Below are positions 29,780-37,376 of a stretch of DNA of 37,444 nucleotides, in pieces. The stretch is from Nocardia yamanashiensis NBRC 100130 (GTDB lineage Bacteria > Actinomycetota > Actinomycetes > Mycobacteriales > Mycobacteriaceae). The stretch lies in contig NZ_BDCD01000056.1 in NCBI RefSeq assembly GCF_001613325.1, positions 1 to 37,444 on the forward strand, read 5' to 3'. A model generated the notes under the pieces. The model was given only the letters and a program-made list of their open reading frames with translations. It searched no databases and was not told where the DNA came from. Position 1 is the stretch's first letter. Each line of letters starts with the position of its first letter. The translations under genes and the position numbers were made by a program.

Positions 29780-30973
29780 TCAGACTCTTTCGGTCGCGAG
29801 CACCTGGTGTGCGGCGCGGGCCGCGCCATCGATGCGGATGCGCGGGCCGAGAGTTCGCGCGGCGGACCTGATTTGCGGGGTCAGGGCGCGTGACAGTGCG
29901 GCGGTGAGCGATTCGGCGCTCGGCTGCCCGGGTGCGTGCGCGACGCCGACGCCGAGGCGCTCCACCTGTGCCGCCCAGTAGTACTGGTCGAACATCTGCG
30001 GCACCACGACCTGCGGTGTTCCGCTCGCCGCCACCGCCGCCGTGGTGCCCGCGCCGCCGTGATGCACCACCGCGGCGGTGCGCGGGAACAGGGCGCGATG
30101 GTTCACCTCGCCCACGACCAGGCAATCCGGGCCCGCCTCGTCGAGGTCGAGTCCGGCCCAGCCGCGCAGCACGATCGCCCGATATCCGAGCGTGCGGGCC
30201 GCCGCGAGCGCATTGTGCGCGGTATCGGCGCCGACGTGCATGCTCCCGAATCCGAAATACACCGGCGGGTCGCAGGCGGTGAGGAACTCCTCCAATTCCG
30301 GTGCCAGCGGCCGGGTATCGCGCAGCAGCCAAGCTCCGGGTTGCCAGACGTCGAGTTTCGAATCCGGCCACGGGCTCAACAACGGATCCGCCGCCAGCCA
30401 AGGGTGATCGGTGAAAATGTAATCCCGCACCTGGTCGACGGCAGCCAGCCCGAGCGCTTCCCGATGCTTGTTGAGCGAATCCCGCCACAGCAGGTTCCAC
30501 CGCACCGCGTCCTGTTCCCATTGCGCGCGGACATCGGCCTCGGCATCCACTCCCGGACCGAGGGGAGGCGGCGGAATCTGTTCCGACGGAAGCGTATTCG
30601 CCGCGAATGCCGCATAGATGTATCGCATCCCGCGCAATTCTGCGATGGACTGCGCGGCGATCTGCAATGCCCCGCAGCCCAGCAACACCTCGCATCCTTC
30701 GGCGGCCGGCCCGAGCGTCGCGAAATGCGTATCGATCATCCCGTCGATACTCGCCCGCCGATCCGCCTCGGTAGCCATCCCCTTCTTCCTCCCCACCCCG
30801 CTCAACTCCGAGCCGACCGGAACGAACTCAACCCCGTAGCCCTCCACCAGCGCCCGGAAATCCGGCGGTGCGCACATCCGCACCTGCGCCCCCAACGCCA
30901 GCAATTCCACCCCCACGGCCAGCGTCGGCTGCACCTCCCCGCGCGACCCGAACGTCGACAGCAATACGCGCAT
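29780..30973 (-). CDS. GT1-type glycosyltransferase (macrolide/glycopeptide-like)
   Basis: A 397-residue UDP/dNDP-sugar-dependent glycosyltransferase of the GT-B fold, close to the vancomycin/rhamnosyl-type GT1 group. It begins MRVLLSTFGSRGEVQPTLAV (acceptor-domain start). The donor-binding half has VYFGFGSMHV, VVGEVNHRALFPRTAAVVHH and the signature HHGGAGTTAAVAASGTPQVV, with FDQYYWAAQVERLGVG. GGGAG lies 5 nt before ATG 30973. Such enzymes glycosylate secondary metabolites, or inactivate antibiotics such as macrolides or rifamycins. No biosynthetic genes are nearby, so modification or detoxification of an outside compound is likely. Confidence 0.93.
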   Translation of the reverse strand: MRVLLSTFGSRGEVQPTLAVGVELLALGAQVRMCAPPDFRALVEGYGVEFVPVGSELSGVGRKKGMATEADRRASIDGMIDTHFATLGPAAEGCEVLLGCGALQIAAQSIAELRGMRYIYAAFAANTLPSEQIPPPPLGPGVDAEADVRAQWEQDAVRWNLLWRDSLNKHREALGLAAVDQVRDYIFTDHPWLAADPLLSPWPDSKLDVWQPGAWLLRDTRPLAPELEEFLTACDPPVYFGFGSMHVGADTAHNALAAARTLGYRAIVLRGWAGLDLDEAGPDCLVVGEVNHRALFPRTAAVVHHGGAGTTAAVAASGTPQVVVPQMFDQYYWAAQVERLGVGVAHAPGQPSAESLTAALSRALTPQIRSAARTLGPRIRIDGAARAAHQVLATERV

Positions 30974-31334
30974 CCGAACTCCCTTCGATTCGCCTGTGAC
31001 CAGCGAGTATGAGGGGCCACCCGGGCCTTGCGGCAAGCCCCCGGCCGCGATATACATTTAAGTGGGAAGAGAAGGTCCGGTGCAGGCACACCGGACCTTC
31101 GTTGTTCCGCCGCCCTCGAGCCGCGCCGGACACCCCCGGGCCGAATCAGCCCAAATCACCCCCGCCACACCAAGGTTCTCCCCCGCCCCCACCGCACCGG
31201 CTCGCCGCAGACCCCCGCCCAACCACCCCGAACACGCCCGAAAACCCCTGTTTTACTGCACGTTTGCGTATTTCCCCCACCTATCGGCTAATGTTCTCTT
31301 CCGCAAGCCGAAGCGAAAGCCCAAGCAAGCAAAT
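30974..31334. other. Non-coding spacer with orphan hairpin
   Basis: A 361-bp stretch without a supportable gene. It holds the glycosyltransferase start region, the hairpin GAAGGTCCGGTG / CACCGGACCTTC (31071-31082 and 31089-31100, 12-bp stem, 6-nt loop), a C-rich, G-poor run (31130-31250), and the promoter of the second tRNA cluster. The hairpin looks like a terminator, but no gene ends in front of it on either strand. Confidence 0.6.
31264..31300 (+). promoter_or_regulatory. Promoter of the Gly-Val tRNA cluster
   Basis: TTGCGT (31264-31269), 19 bp, TAATGT (31289-31294), followed by TCTCTT. The core CGGCTAATGTTCTCT equals that of the first tRNA cluster, while the flanks differ. Confidence 0.7.
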
Positions 31335-31407
31335 GCGGATGTAGCGCAGCTGGTAGCGCATCACCTTGCCAAGGTGAGGGTCGCGAGTTCGAATCTCGTC
31401 ATCCGCT
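31335..31407 (+). tRNA. tRNA-Gly(GCC), second copy
   Basis: 73 nt; same as the copy at 23248 except the T-stem, GCGAG/CTCGT in place of GCGGG/CCCGT, i.e. one G:C pair changed to A:T on both sides. CCA not encoded. Confidence 0.97.
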
Positions 31408-31430
31408 CAAAGGGGGAAACTGAATAACCG

Positions 31431-31505
31431 GCGCGATTAGCTCAGCGGGAGAGCGCTTCCCTGACACGGAAGAGGTCACTGGTTCAATCCCAGTATCGCG
31501 CACCA
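31431..31505 (+). tRNA. tRNA-Val(GAC), second copy
   Basis: 75 nt including an encoded CCA, identical to the copy at 23437-23511, with anticodon loop CTGACAC. It follows tRNA-Gly directly, without the tRNA-Cys present in the first cluster. Confidence 0.97.
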
Positions 31506-31519
31506 TATTTGGATCAGAC

Positions 31520-31541
31520 AAGGCCCGGTTCGCCGGGCCTT
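31520..31541 (+). terminator. Terminator of the second tRNA cluster
   Basis: AAGGCCCGG and CCGGGCCTT form a 9-bp stem with a TTCG loop, then TCC. Its core is shared with the longer terminator of the first cluster. Confidence 0.8.
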
Positions 31542-31574
31542 TCCGCTGTCCGGAGACGGCGGGGTGAAAACTGC

Positions 31575-32732
31575 TCAGCAGTGGAATTCCTGGCCGATTC
31601 GGCTGTTGCTGCCGCGCTGTAGTTCGACGAGGCAACCGTAGGGGGTCAGGGCTTCGGGGGTGGCTTTGAAGGCGGTCGCGGCCTTTTTGTCTATGCAGGT
31701 GAGAGCGGTGGGGTCGAGGCGGCAGGCGCGGTCGGCGAAGGTGATCGTGGTGCCGTAGGGCAGGACTTTGGGGTCGGCCGCGGCGATGAATGGGCCGGGG
31801 TCGCCGTGCTGGGAGCCGAGGGCGAGGGTGGTGGTGTCGTAGGCGATCCAATTGGCTATCCATTGCGAGCCTCTGGTGATTTCGGGGCGCGCGGGGGTGG
31901 ATTGGAAAGCGTATTGGCAGGAGAGGGTGGGGCTCAGGTGGAATTCGGTGGCGCAGCGGATGGTGTGGGTCGGGTCGGTGAAAATGATGTCTTGGGGGAG
32001 AGTGTCTTCGCGGGCGGGGCGGAAAGCGGTGGCGTCTACGGGGGTGCCGGCGTTCACGTAGTCGATGATCGGAGCCGCGGGGGCGGTCGGGGTTGTGGTG
32101 CGGTCGCAGTTGTAGCGGACGCCGGTGTAGTAGGTGAGATTGTCCGCGGCCAATTCGCGTGGGCAGCCGAAAGGGTGCACGCCTGATTCGCTGATTCGAA
32201 TTCCCGTGTGGGCCAGGGTGTTCACGCAATATGTGCCGGTCGAGCGGTCGATGCGGCAGGCGTAATCGCCGTCTTCGAATTTGCTGCCGTAAGGCAGGAC
32301 GGGGCCGGTGTGGGACTGCGGGCTGCTGCCGGAACCGATCGCGAAATCCACGTCGTGGAGTTCGACGTAGTTCGGTTGCCAGGGTGCGGGATTCTGGTCC
32401 CAGGACGCGGCGGTGGGGGCGGGTTCGGGGTGCTGGAAATCGGTGGTGCAGGCGAGGGCGTCGGCGGGGTGGCGGGCGAGTTGGACCCAGCAGCTGGTCT
32501 TGTGATCCGGGGTGGTGAAGGCGGCGTCCGGCGTATCGATGTCGGAGGATTTCAGGCGGTAGGTGGTGGTGTCGGTCGGTGTGCCGGATTGGATCCAGGT
32601 GAGAAGTTCGGCGATCGGGGCGTTGTCGGCGGGCGCGGACGAGGACGAATGCGATGCCGAGCAGGCGGCCACGATCAGAGTCGCGGCAATCGACGCTCCG
32701 AGGCGGACCGTGAGCGCGCGTAACTTCCCCAC
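31575..32732 (-). CDS. Lipoprotein with an internal duplication
   Basis: A 385-residue lipoprotein: start GTG 32732 with GGGAG 6 nt upstream, signal ending in the lipobox IVAAC (Cys24). The mature part is two related units of about 160 residues: unit 1 from APIAELLTWIQSGTPTDTTT, unit 2 from APIIDYVNAGTPVDATAF. Each has a Phe-Thr-x-x-D-x-T/K-x-x-C strand (FTTPDHKTSCWV; FTDPTHTIRCAT), a LPYG turn (VLPYGSKF; VLPYGTTITF) with a following Cys, and a YGC/FGC end. Paired cysteines imply disulfides outside the cell. The role is unknown. Confidence 0.82.
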   Translation of the reverse strand: MGKLRALTVRLGASIAATLIVAACSASHSSSSAPADNAPIAELLTWIQSGTPTDTTTYRLKSSDIDTPDAAFTTPDHKTSCWVQLARHPADALACTTDFQHPEPAPTAASWDQNPAPWQPNYVELHDVDFAIGSGSSPQSHTGPVLPYGSKFEDGDYACRIDRSTGTYCVNTLAHTGIRISESGVHPFGCPRELAADNLTYYTGVRYNCDRTTTPTAPAAPIIDYVNAGTPVDATAFRPAREDTLPQDIIFTDPTHTIRCATEFHLSPTLSCQYAFQSTPARPEITRGSQWIANWIAYDTTTLALGSQHGDPGPFIAAADPKVLPYGTTITFADRACRLDPTALTCIDKKAATAFKATPEALTPYGCLVELQRGSNSRIGQEFHC

Positions 32733-32803
32733 CCGAATCTCCCTCCCGAATAGTCGATCGGACAATAGCCTGCCCGTCGCTCACACGGTGTTCTGTTCGG
32801 TAT

Positions 32804-33148
32804 TTACAGCCGATCCGTCACCGGTTCGGGACGCGCCCGCGAGAGCAGAGAACCCAGTATCACCAGCGTCGCGACCACTACGGCATGGGCCGCGAACAGG
32901 ATCAGCATGGGCACGGCGAAACCCTCGTCTGTGAATTCGCCGCGCGGGCCGACGCAGTACAGGGTGTAGTTGACCGAGGTGCCTTCGGAGTCGTGCCAGG
33001 TATCGGAGACGACCATCGGGTCGGTGTGGGATGCGCACAGCAAGGGTGCGGTCAGTTCGGCTTCGCCGGGCCAGATCGCCAGCGGGATGACCGCGGTGAG
33101 GACGCCGGCGGCGATTCCGGAGGTGGCGGCGGCGGGCAGGATTCTCAT
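32804..33148 (-). CDS. Small two-pass membrane protein
   Basis: A 114-residue protein with a hydrophobic N-terminal segment (about residues 7-28), an outer loop with two cysteines (LLCASHTD and LYCVGPRG), a second membrane helix (about 79-102, VPMLILFAAHAVVVATLVIL) and a short charged tail. It begins at ATG 33148, 3 bp after the stop of the lipoprotein gene, so they are translationally linked and likely partner proteins. No family recognised. Confidence 0.75.
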   Translation of the reverse strand: MRILPAAATSGIAAGVLTAVIPLAIWPGEAELTAPLLCASHTDPMVVSDTWHDSEGTSVNYTLYCVGPRGEFTDEGFAVPMLILFAAHAVVVATLVILGSLLSRARPEPVTDRL

Positions 33149-33151
33149 CGG

Positions 33152-33805
33152 CTACACCTGCTGGATGCGCAGCAGGGCGCCGGTGCGGTCGAATTCGGCG
33201 AGCATTTCCGTGCGGGCGGAGACCACATTGGTGACGATGCGGATTTCGCCGGCGAAACGGCTGACCACGATGGCGTTCACCTGGCCGTCGGACAGGCCGC
33301 TGCGGGAGCGGGCGGTATCGACGATGGATTCGAGGTTGGACAGGCCGGTCACTTCGCTGAGGGGAAAGCTTTCGCCGGCGATGTCGTCGAGGGCCGAAAC
33401 CCGAACCGGCTGTGCGGAACTCAGGTTACCGAGGGTGAACGAATAGTCGTCCAATTCCCTGGGATGCTCCGGTGGGCGGATGCGCAGGCGGACGGTGGGT
33501 TCGCGGGTGGCCAGGTCGCCGCGGCCGGCCAGGAAACGCGTCACCTGATCCGGCTGATTGTTCAGCACCAGGCGGAAGTTGGCGGAATCCGGTGCGGTGA
33601 ACAGGATTACGTTCGCTTGCAGATCGGCCGTGCCCAGTCTTTGCGCCAATGCTGCGATGGCATCCCGTGGCAGCGCGCTGACCAGCCCGCCACCCCGCGC
33701 CCGGATCCGCTGCTCGAATTCCGCCCGATCCACCGCGCCGACGCACCCGCTGACGCCGAGCACGACCAGGCACATCAGGATCGGAAACCAGCAACTGCGG
33801 CGCAT
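33152..33805 (-). CDS. Putative lipoprotein
   Basis: A 217-residue exported protein: signal MRRSCWFPILMCLVVLGV with lipobox VSGC (Cys21). The mature part is alpha/beta with FEQRIRARGGGLVSALPRDA, FRLVLNNQPDQVTRF, DDYSFTLGNLSSAQPV and GQVNAIVVSRFAGEIRIVTN. The middle resembles actinobacterial lipoproteins of unknown function with two small beta-sheet domains. It is immediately upstream of the small membrane protein in a two-gene operon. Confidence 0.75.
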   Translation of the reverse strand: MRRSCWFPILMCLVVLGVSGCVGAVDRAEFEQRIRARGGGLVSALPRDAIAALAQRLGTADLQANVILFTAPDSANFRLVLNNQPDQVTRFLAGRGDLATREPTVRLRIRPPEHPRELDDYSFTLGNLSSAQPVRVSALDDIAGESFPLSEVTGLSNLESIVDTARSRSGLSDGQVNAIVVSRFAGEIRIVTNVVSARTEMLAEFDRTGALLRIQQV

Positions 33806-33960
33806 ACCCGGAATGCTAGAGGCCGGCCCTCGAATAGGCGTGACAAGAATTGCCCCACACCCAATGGCGACAATTCAGCAAACATTCCTGAGCGGTTCGT
33901 GGCAGGCTGGAATCCTGACCGAATCGCCATCCAGCGATTCACCGTCGATCCGAGGTCATC

Positions 33961-34389
33961 ATGCTCAACAATCGACTCCCCACCTTGCTTCTCGCCACCA
34001 CAGCCCTCACCGCCGCCCTCGCGACCGCCCCCGCAGCCGCCCAATCCGCCGCATCCGTCACGGTCGACCGGCAACTCCCCTACCGCACCACCACCCTGAC
34101 CATCTCCGGCACCGCCACCTGCTCCGGCGGCGGCACCGCCGGCATCGACGTCACCAACGGCTCCCTGGAACAAATGTTCCAAGGCGGCGTAGGCGGCCCC
34201 ATCGCCATCCGCCTCGACAGCGCCGTCCTGGTCGACTGCGACGACACCACCCAGCACTGGTCCGGCAACCTCTACGCCCCCGGCCGCCTCCTCCCCACCA
34301 ACTCCGGCGGCACCGTAACCGTCAACCTCACCCAAGGCTCCACCGTCATAGCCACCACCGGAGCCCAGGGCGTCTACATAGTCAGCTGA
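33961..34389 (+). CDS. Secreted DUF6299-like protein
   Basis: A 142-residue secreted protein: an N-terminal signal peptide (LPTLLLATTALTAALATA) with cleavage near APAAAQS, then a single beta-sandwich-like domain with two cysteines (TATCSGGG and VDCDDTT), which could form one disulfide. The pattern (VTVDRQLPYRTTTLTISGT, then an acidic middle, then GGTVTVNLTQGSTVI) is similar to the secreted DUF6299 proteins of actinobacteria. GAGG is 5 nt before ATG 33961. Function unknown. Confidence 0.7.
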   Translation: MLNNRLPTLLLATTALTAALATAPAAAQSAASVTVDRQLPYRTTTLTISGTATCSGGGTAGIDVTNGSLEQMFQGGVGGPIAIRLDSAVLVDCDDTTQHWSGNLYAPGRLLPTNSGGTVTVNLTQGSTVIATTGAQGVYIVS

Positions 34390-34392
34390 CGA

Positions 34393-35055
34393 TCACAGCA
34401 TCCGAGGCGCTCGGGCCCACGCGCGAACAGTCGGCGGCGCATAGAACCACCGGCCCTCATCCGTCAGCTCTGCCCGAGCGGCCGCGATGACCTCTGCCGA
34501 GACCCCTTGCCCTACAAGCGATTCCTGAACTTGAACAGCGGTGAGACTCCACATGCGAGCCGTCGGTGAACCGCCGCGGAACATGGGAATTTCAGCGGTG
34601 GAATGGATGTCGATGAGACCCAGCTTCGCCAATCGGGCGGGCAGCGTGCGAGCAAGCCGCCTCAGCACTTCGTCGCGTTCAGCGATGTGCAGCAACACGA
34701 ATCGCGTGTGGACGAAATCGAAGGCACTGGGCGGCAGTTCATCAGCAACGAGATCGAACTGGGCGATTTCACCGCCGCGAGCAGGCAAGTCCGCGAGATG
34801 CCGCGGGTCAGCATCAACCGCAAGCACGCGTCCACCCGGCAAAACCGCACTGCACAACCACCGCGCGAACGACCCGCCGCCCGCACCGGCCTCCAAACAG
34901 CGACTCCCCACCCCAACACCCAACCGCGTTGCAAGCGAAACACTTTCGGCGTCATACGCTTCACCCAGCAAAGCCAGGCGTTCCCCAGCAAGATCCCAAT
35001 CATTGGGCAGGGTGTAGCGCGGAGGCGGTGAAGTTGGGAACGACGAACCTGCCAT
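34393..35055 (-). CDS. SAM methyltransferase with an internal deletion
   Basis: A 220-residue methyltransferase. The first part is regular: the start YTLPNDWDLAGERLALLGEA, motif I CLEAGAGGGSFARWL, VLAVDADPRHLA and FDFVHTRFVLLHI. Then DEVLRRLA is joined directly to RTLPARLAKLGLIDI, which in relatives comes about 45 residues later. The post-III strand (GGxLVVEDFD-like) and the following helix are missing. The frame stays open, so the deletion is a multiple of three. The product is probably inactive or altered. ATG 35055 has a weak ribosome site; divergent from the basic protein gene across 47 bp. Confidence 0.7.
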   Translation of the reverse strand: MAGSSFPTSPPPRYTLPNDWDLAGERLALLGEAYDAESVSLATRLGVGVGSRCLEAGAGGGSFARWLCSAVLPGGRVLAVDADPRHLADLPARGGEIAQFDLVADELPPSAFDFVHTRFVLLHIAERDEVLRRLARTLPARLAKLGLIDIHSTAEIPMFRGGSPTARMWSLTAVQVQESLVGQGVSAEVIAAARAELTDEGRWFYAPPTVRAWARAPRML

Positions 35056-35102
35056 TCGAAAACAGTAAGCGTGATCACGAGGCCAGGCGATACCCTCTGG
35101 CA

Positions 35103-35552
35103 ATGGTGAGGCGAAAGTCTCCGCAGGAGAAGAAGGCGCTCAGCTACGCCAAGGACCGGCGGAACGACTACGGCGAGAACGATAAGAGTTCTCGCCGAAA
35201 CATTCGGCGCAACAAGCGATTCCCGCATCGGGCCGATCGGCATCGAGAACATCAGACCATGGGCGGTGCGTTGGGGCCGGTCGATCTGGAACGGGCCGAG
35301 GGAGCTGAGATCGCGTTCCGGGCGGAGAAGTCGCGGTGGATCGCGGGGCGGTGGCGGAAGTGGCGGGACGCGCCGCTGGGTGAGGTGGTGGCGCGGAAGC
35401 TGCGGCGGCGCGCTGATGAACGGCTGCGTCACGAGGCAGGCGCACCCACCGGCGCTCGGCGGCGATTCGGGGCGGCGGGCGCGGGGCACAGTGGGCGCTC
35501 GGATGTGTCGAGCCGGATCGATGAGATCCTCGAGCGGGAGTGGGGCAGTTAA
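35103..35552 (+). CDS. Basic actinobacterial protein of unknown function
   Basis: A 149-residue protein rich in Arg/Lys, with a conserved start seen in other actinobacteria: VRRKSPQEKKALSYAKDRRN, then NDKSSRRNIRRNKRFPHRAD. A middle helix GPVDLERAEGAEIAFRAEKS follows, and a basic C-terminus ending EILEREWGS. The strong charge suggests binding to RNA, DNA or ribosomes (inference). Start at ATG 35103; a GTG three bases later is an alternative. Confidence 0.75.
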   Translation: MVRRKSPQEKKALSYAKDRRNDYGENDKSSRRNIRRNKRFPHRADRHREHQTMGGALGPVDLERAEGAEIAFRAEKSRWIAGRWRKWRDAPLGEVVARKLRRRADERLRHEAGAPTGARRRFGAAGAGHSGRSDVSSRIDEILEREWGS

Positions 35553-35694
35553 CCGCCCTGACCGTCAATGCCGGGCCGTTGTACGCCTACGTACGCAGAC
35601 GACGCCTATCGCGAAGGTTGCCTGGAACTCCCTCCAGACGCATCGCGGCCCGCTCATGGTGCCAACCCTGGTTCGTAATACTGCCCTGATGCCA

Positions 35695-35725
35695 CGGTGG
35701 CAGCGCCGGTTCGGCGCTGCCACCG
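35695..35725 (-). terminator. Terminator of the multicopper oxidase gene
   Basis: CGGTGGCAGCGCCG and CGGCGCTGCCACCG form a 14-bp perfect stem with a GTT loop, just 9 bp after the stop of the leftward oxidase gene. It has no T-tract. Confidence 0.8.
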
Positions 35726-35733
35726 CCGCGCGC

Positions 35734-37272
35734 TCAGTCGCGGTAGGAGACGGTGGTCATCATGCCGGCTTCGCCGTGGTAGATGTTGTGGCAGTGGAGC
35801 ATCCATTGGCCGGGGTTGTCGGTTTGGAAGTCGACTTCGAGGGTTTGCATGGGGAGGACCAGGGAGGTGTCTTTGCGGGGGCCGTTGAGTACCTGGTAGG
35901 TGTGGCCGTGTAGGTGCATGGGGTGGAACATCATGGTTTCGTTGATGAAGCGGAGGCGGATGCGTTGGTTTGCGGAGACTTTCAGGGGGGCGGTGTCGGG
36001 GTAGGGCTTGCCGTTGATGGTCCAGATGTATTTCTGCATGTCGCCGCCTAGTTTTACGTCGAGGGTGTGGTCGGGGGTGCGGGAGGGGAGGCGGAATTCG
36101 GCTGTGGGGGTGAGGTTGTGGGCGGTCAGTGGGGGTGTGGAGAGTTCGGTGGGGCGGATGGTGGGGGTGGGGGCGGGGCCGCTGCCGGTGCGGAGGTAGG
36201 CGAGGGCTTGGCCGGACTTTCCTTCGGCGGAGGCGACGAGTGGGAAGACGCCGTCGGCCAATTCGACTACCGCGTCGTAGCGTTCGCCCATGCCGATCAG
36301 CAGGGATGATGTGGTCACCGGCTCGACCGGGAAACCGTCGGAGTGTGTGACGCGGAGTAGATGGCCGCCCACGGCCACCCGGAATGCCGTGTCGGAGGCG
36401 GCGTTGATGATCCGCAGCCGCATGCGCTGGCGTGGCCGGGCGGTGAAAGTCACCGGGTCCGTGGAGATTCGGCCGTTGAGGAGGTAGTAGGGGTAGTCGG
36501 GAATGTCGCCCGTGTCCGAACCGAGGGGCGCGGTGGGTTCTGCGGGCATGGACATCGCGCCGGAGCCGCCCATGTTCATCCCGCCGTGGTCCATCCCACC
36601 CATATCCATCCCGGACATGCCGCCGCTCTCTAGCTTGCGCAGTTCGGCGTCGGGAGTGCGCCCGTTGACCTCGTCGAGCCAATCATCGAGAACGACAACG
36701 GCTTCCACGTCGTAATCCTTGCCGTCGGCGGGGTCTTCGACGATGAGCGGCGCTTGCAGACCCCGGTCGAGCTGGACGCCCACGTGCGGATGGAAGAAGT
36801 ACGTGCCCGCATCCGGTGCGGTGAATTCGTACCGGAAATTCCCGCCCGCCGGAATCGCGGGCTGCGTGAGCCCGGGCACGCCGTCCATATCGTTGCGCAG
36901 CGCGATGCCATGCCAGTGCACGGTGGTCGGATCCGGGAGCCCGTTGGTGACGTCGGCCCGCAGCACCTCCCCCTTGGCGATCCGGACCTCCCGCCCGGGC
37001 ACGATCCCGCCGTAAGCCCAGGTGTTCACCTGAACCCCGCCCAGATCGACGGTGGCGGGTTCGGCGCGCAAAGCGATCTCGCGAACCGGTGCGCCCGCGG
37101 CACGGCGGGCATTCTCGGCGGCCCGGACGGCATCCGATCCGGGCCCGACCGCGGATCCCGAGGACGGACTGTTCTTGGTGCAGGCGGCCAAGGCCGCGGC
37201 GGTGGCCAGCCCGGTGCCGAGCGCGAGGAATTTGCGGCGGCCCAGGGGCAGCGGGAACTGATTGGACGACAT
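35734..37272 (-). CDS. Tat-exported multicopper oxidase (MmcO/CueO-like)
   Basis: A 512-residue periplasmic or cell-surface copper oxidase. The Tat signal is GRRKFLALGTGLATAAALAA, ending in the lipobox LAAC (Cys31), so it may be a lipoprotein. All four copper motifs are present: TVHWHG (119-122), FFHPHVG (161-163), HPMHLHGH and HCHNIYHGEAGM, the last with the T1 Cys/His and axial Met. A methionine-rich insert (about 217-243, MSGMDMGGMDHGG) is typical of CueO-like enzymes that oxidise Cu(I). AGGAG lies 5 nt before ATG 37272. The likely role is copper detoxification and protection outside the membrane. The upstream gene at the right edge is in the same direction. Confidence 0.95.
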   Translation of the reverse strand: MSSNQFPLPLGRRKFLALGTGLATAAALAACTKNSPSSGSAVGPGSDAVRAAENARRAAGAPVREIALRAEPATVDLGGVQVNTWAYGGIVPGREVRIAKGEVLRADVTNGLPDPTTVHWHGIALRNDMDGVPGLTQPAIPAGGNFRYEFTAPDAGTYFFHPHVGVQLDRGLQAPLIVEDPADGKDYDVEAVVVLDDWLDEVNGRTPDAELRKLESGGMSGMDMGGMDHGGMNMGGSGAMSMPAEPTAPLGSDTGDIPDYPYYLLNGRISTDPVTFTARPRQRMRLRIINAASDTAFRVAVGGHLLRVTHSDGFPVEPVTTSSLLIGMGERYDAVVELADGVFPLVASAEGKSGQALAYLRTGSGPAPTPTIRPTELSTPPLTAHNLTPTAEFRLPSRTPDHTLDVKLGGDMQKYIWTINGKPYPDTAPLKVSANQRIRLRFINETMMFHPMHLHGHTYQVLNGPRKDTSLVLPMQTLEVDFQTDNPGQWMLHCHNIYHGEAGMMTTVSYRD

Positions 37273-37376
37273 GGGGTCTCCTGAATCGATGCGGGGTTCG
37301 GGGAACCACCCGCCCGGTCGCGGGCAGGGGTGAACGAGCTACCGCCGGGACAGGCCGGGCGGCGGCCGGGAACCCA

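Noticed and set aside
31399..32784. Open frame of 461 codons on the minus strand running into the second tRNA-Val
   Set aside because: Its tail is antisense to a tRNA and its body is His/Pro/Arg-rich; the lipoprotein frame has a signal peptide and ribosome site and explains the region.
35581..35594. Short inverted repeat GTACG-CCTA-CGTAC after the basic protein gene
   Set aside because: Only 5-bp arms, and no promoter or gene arrangement around it makes sense of it.
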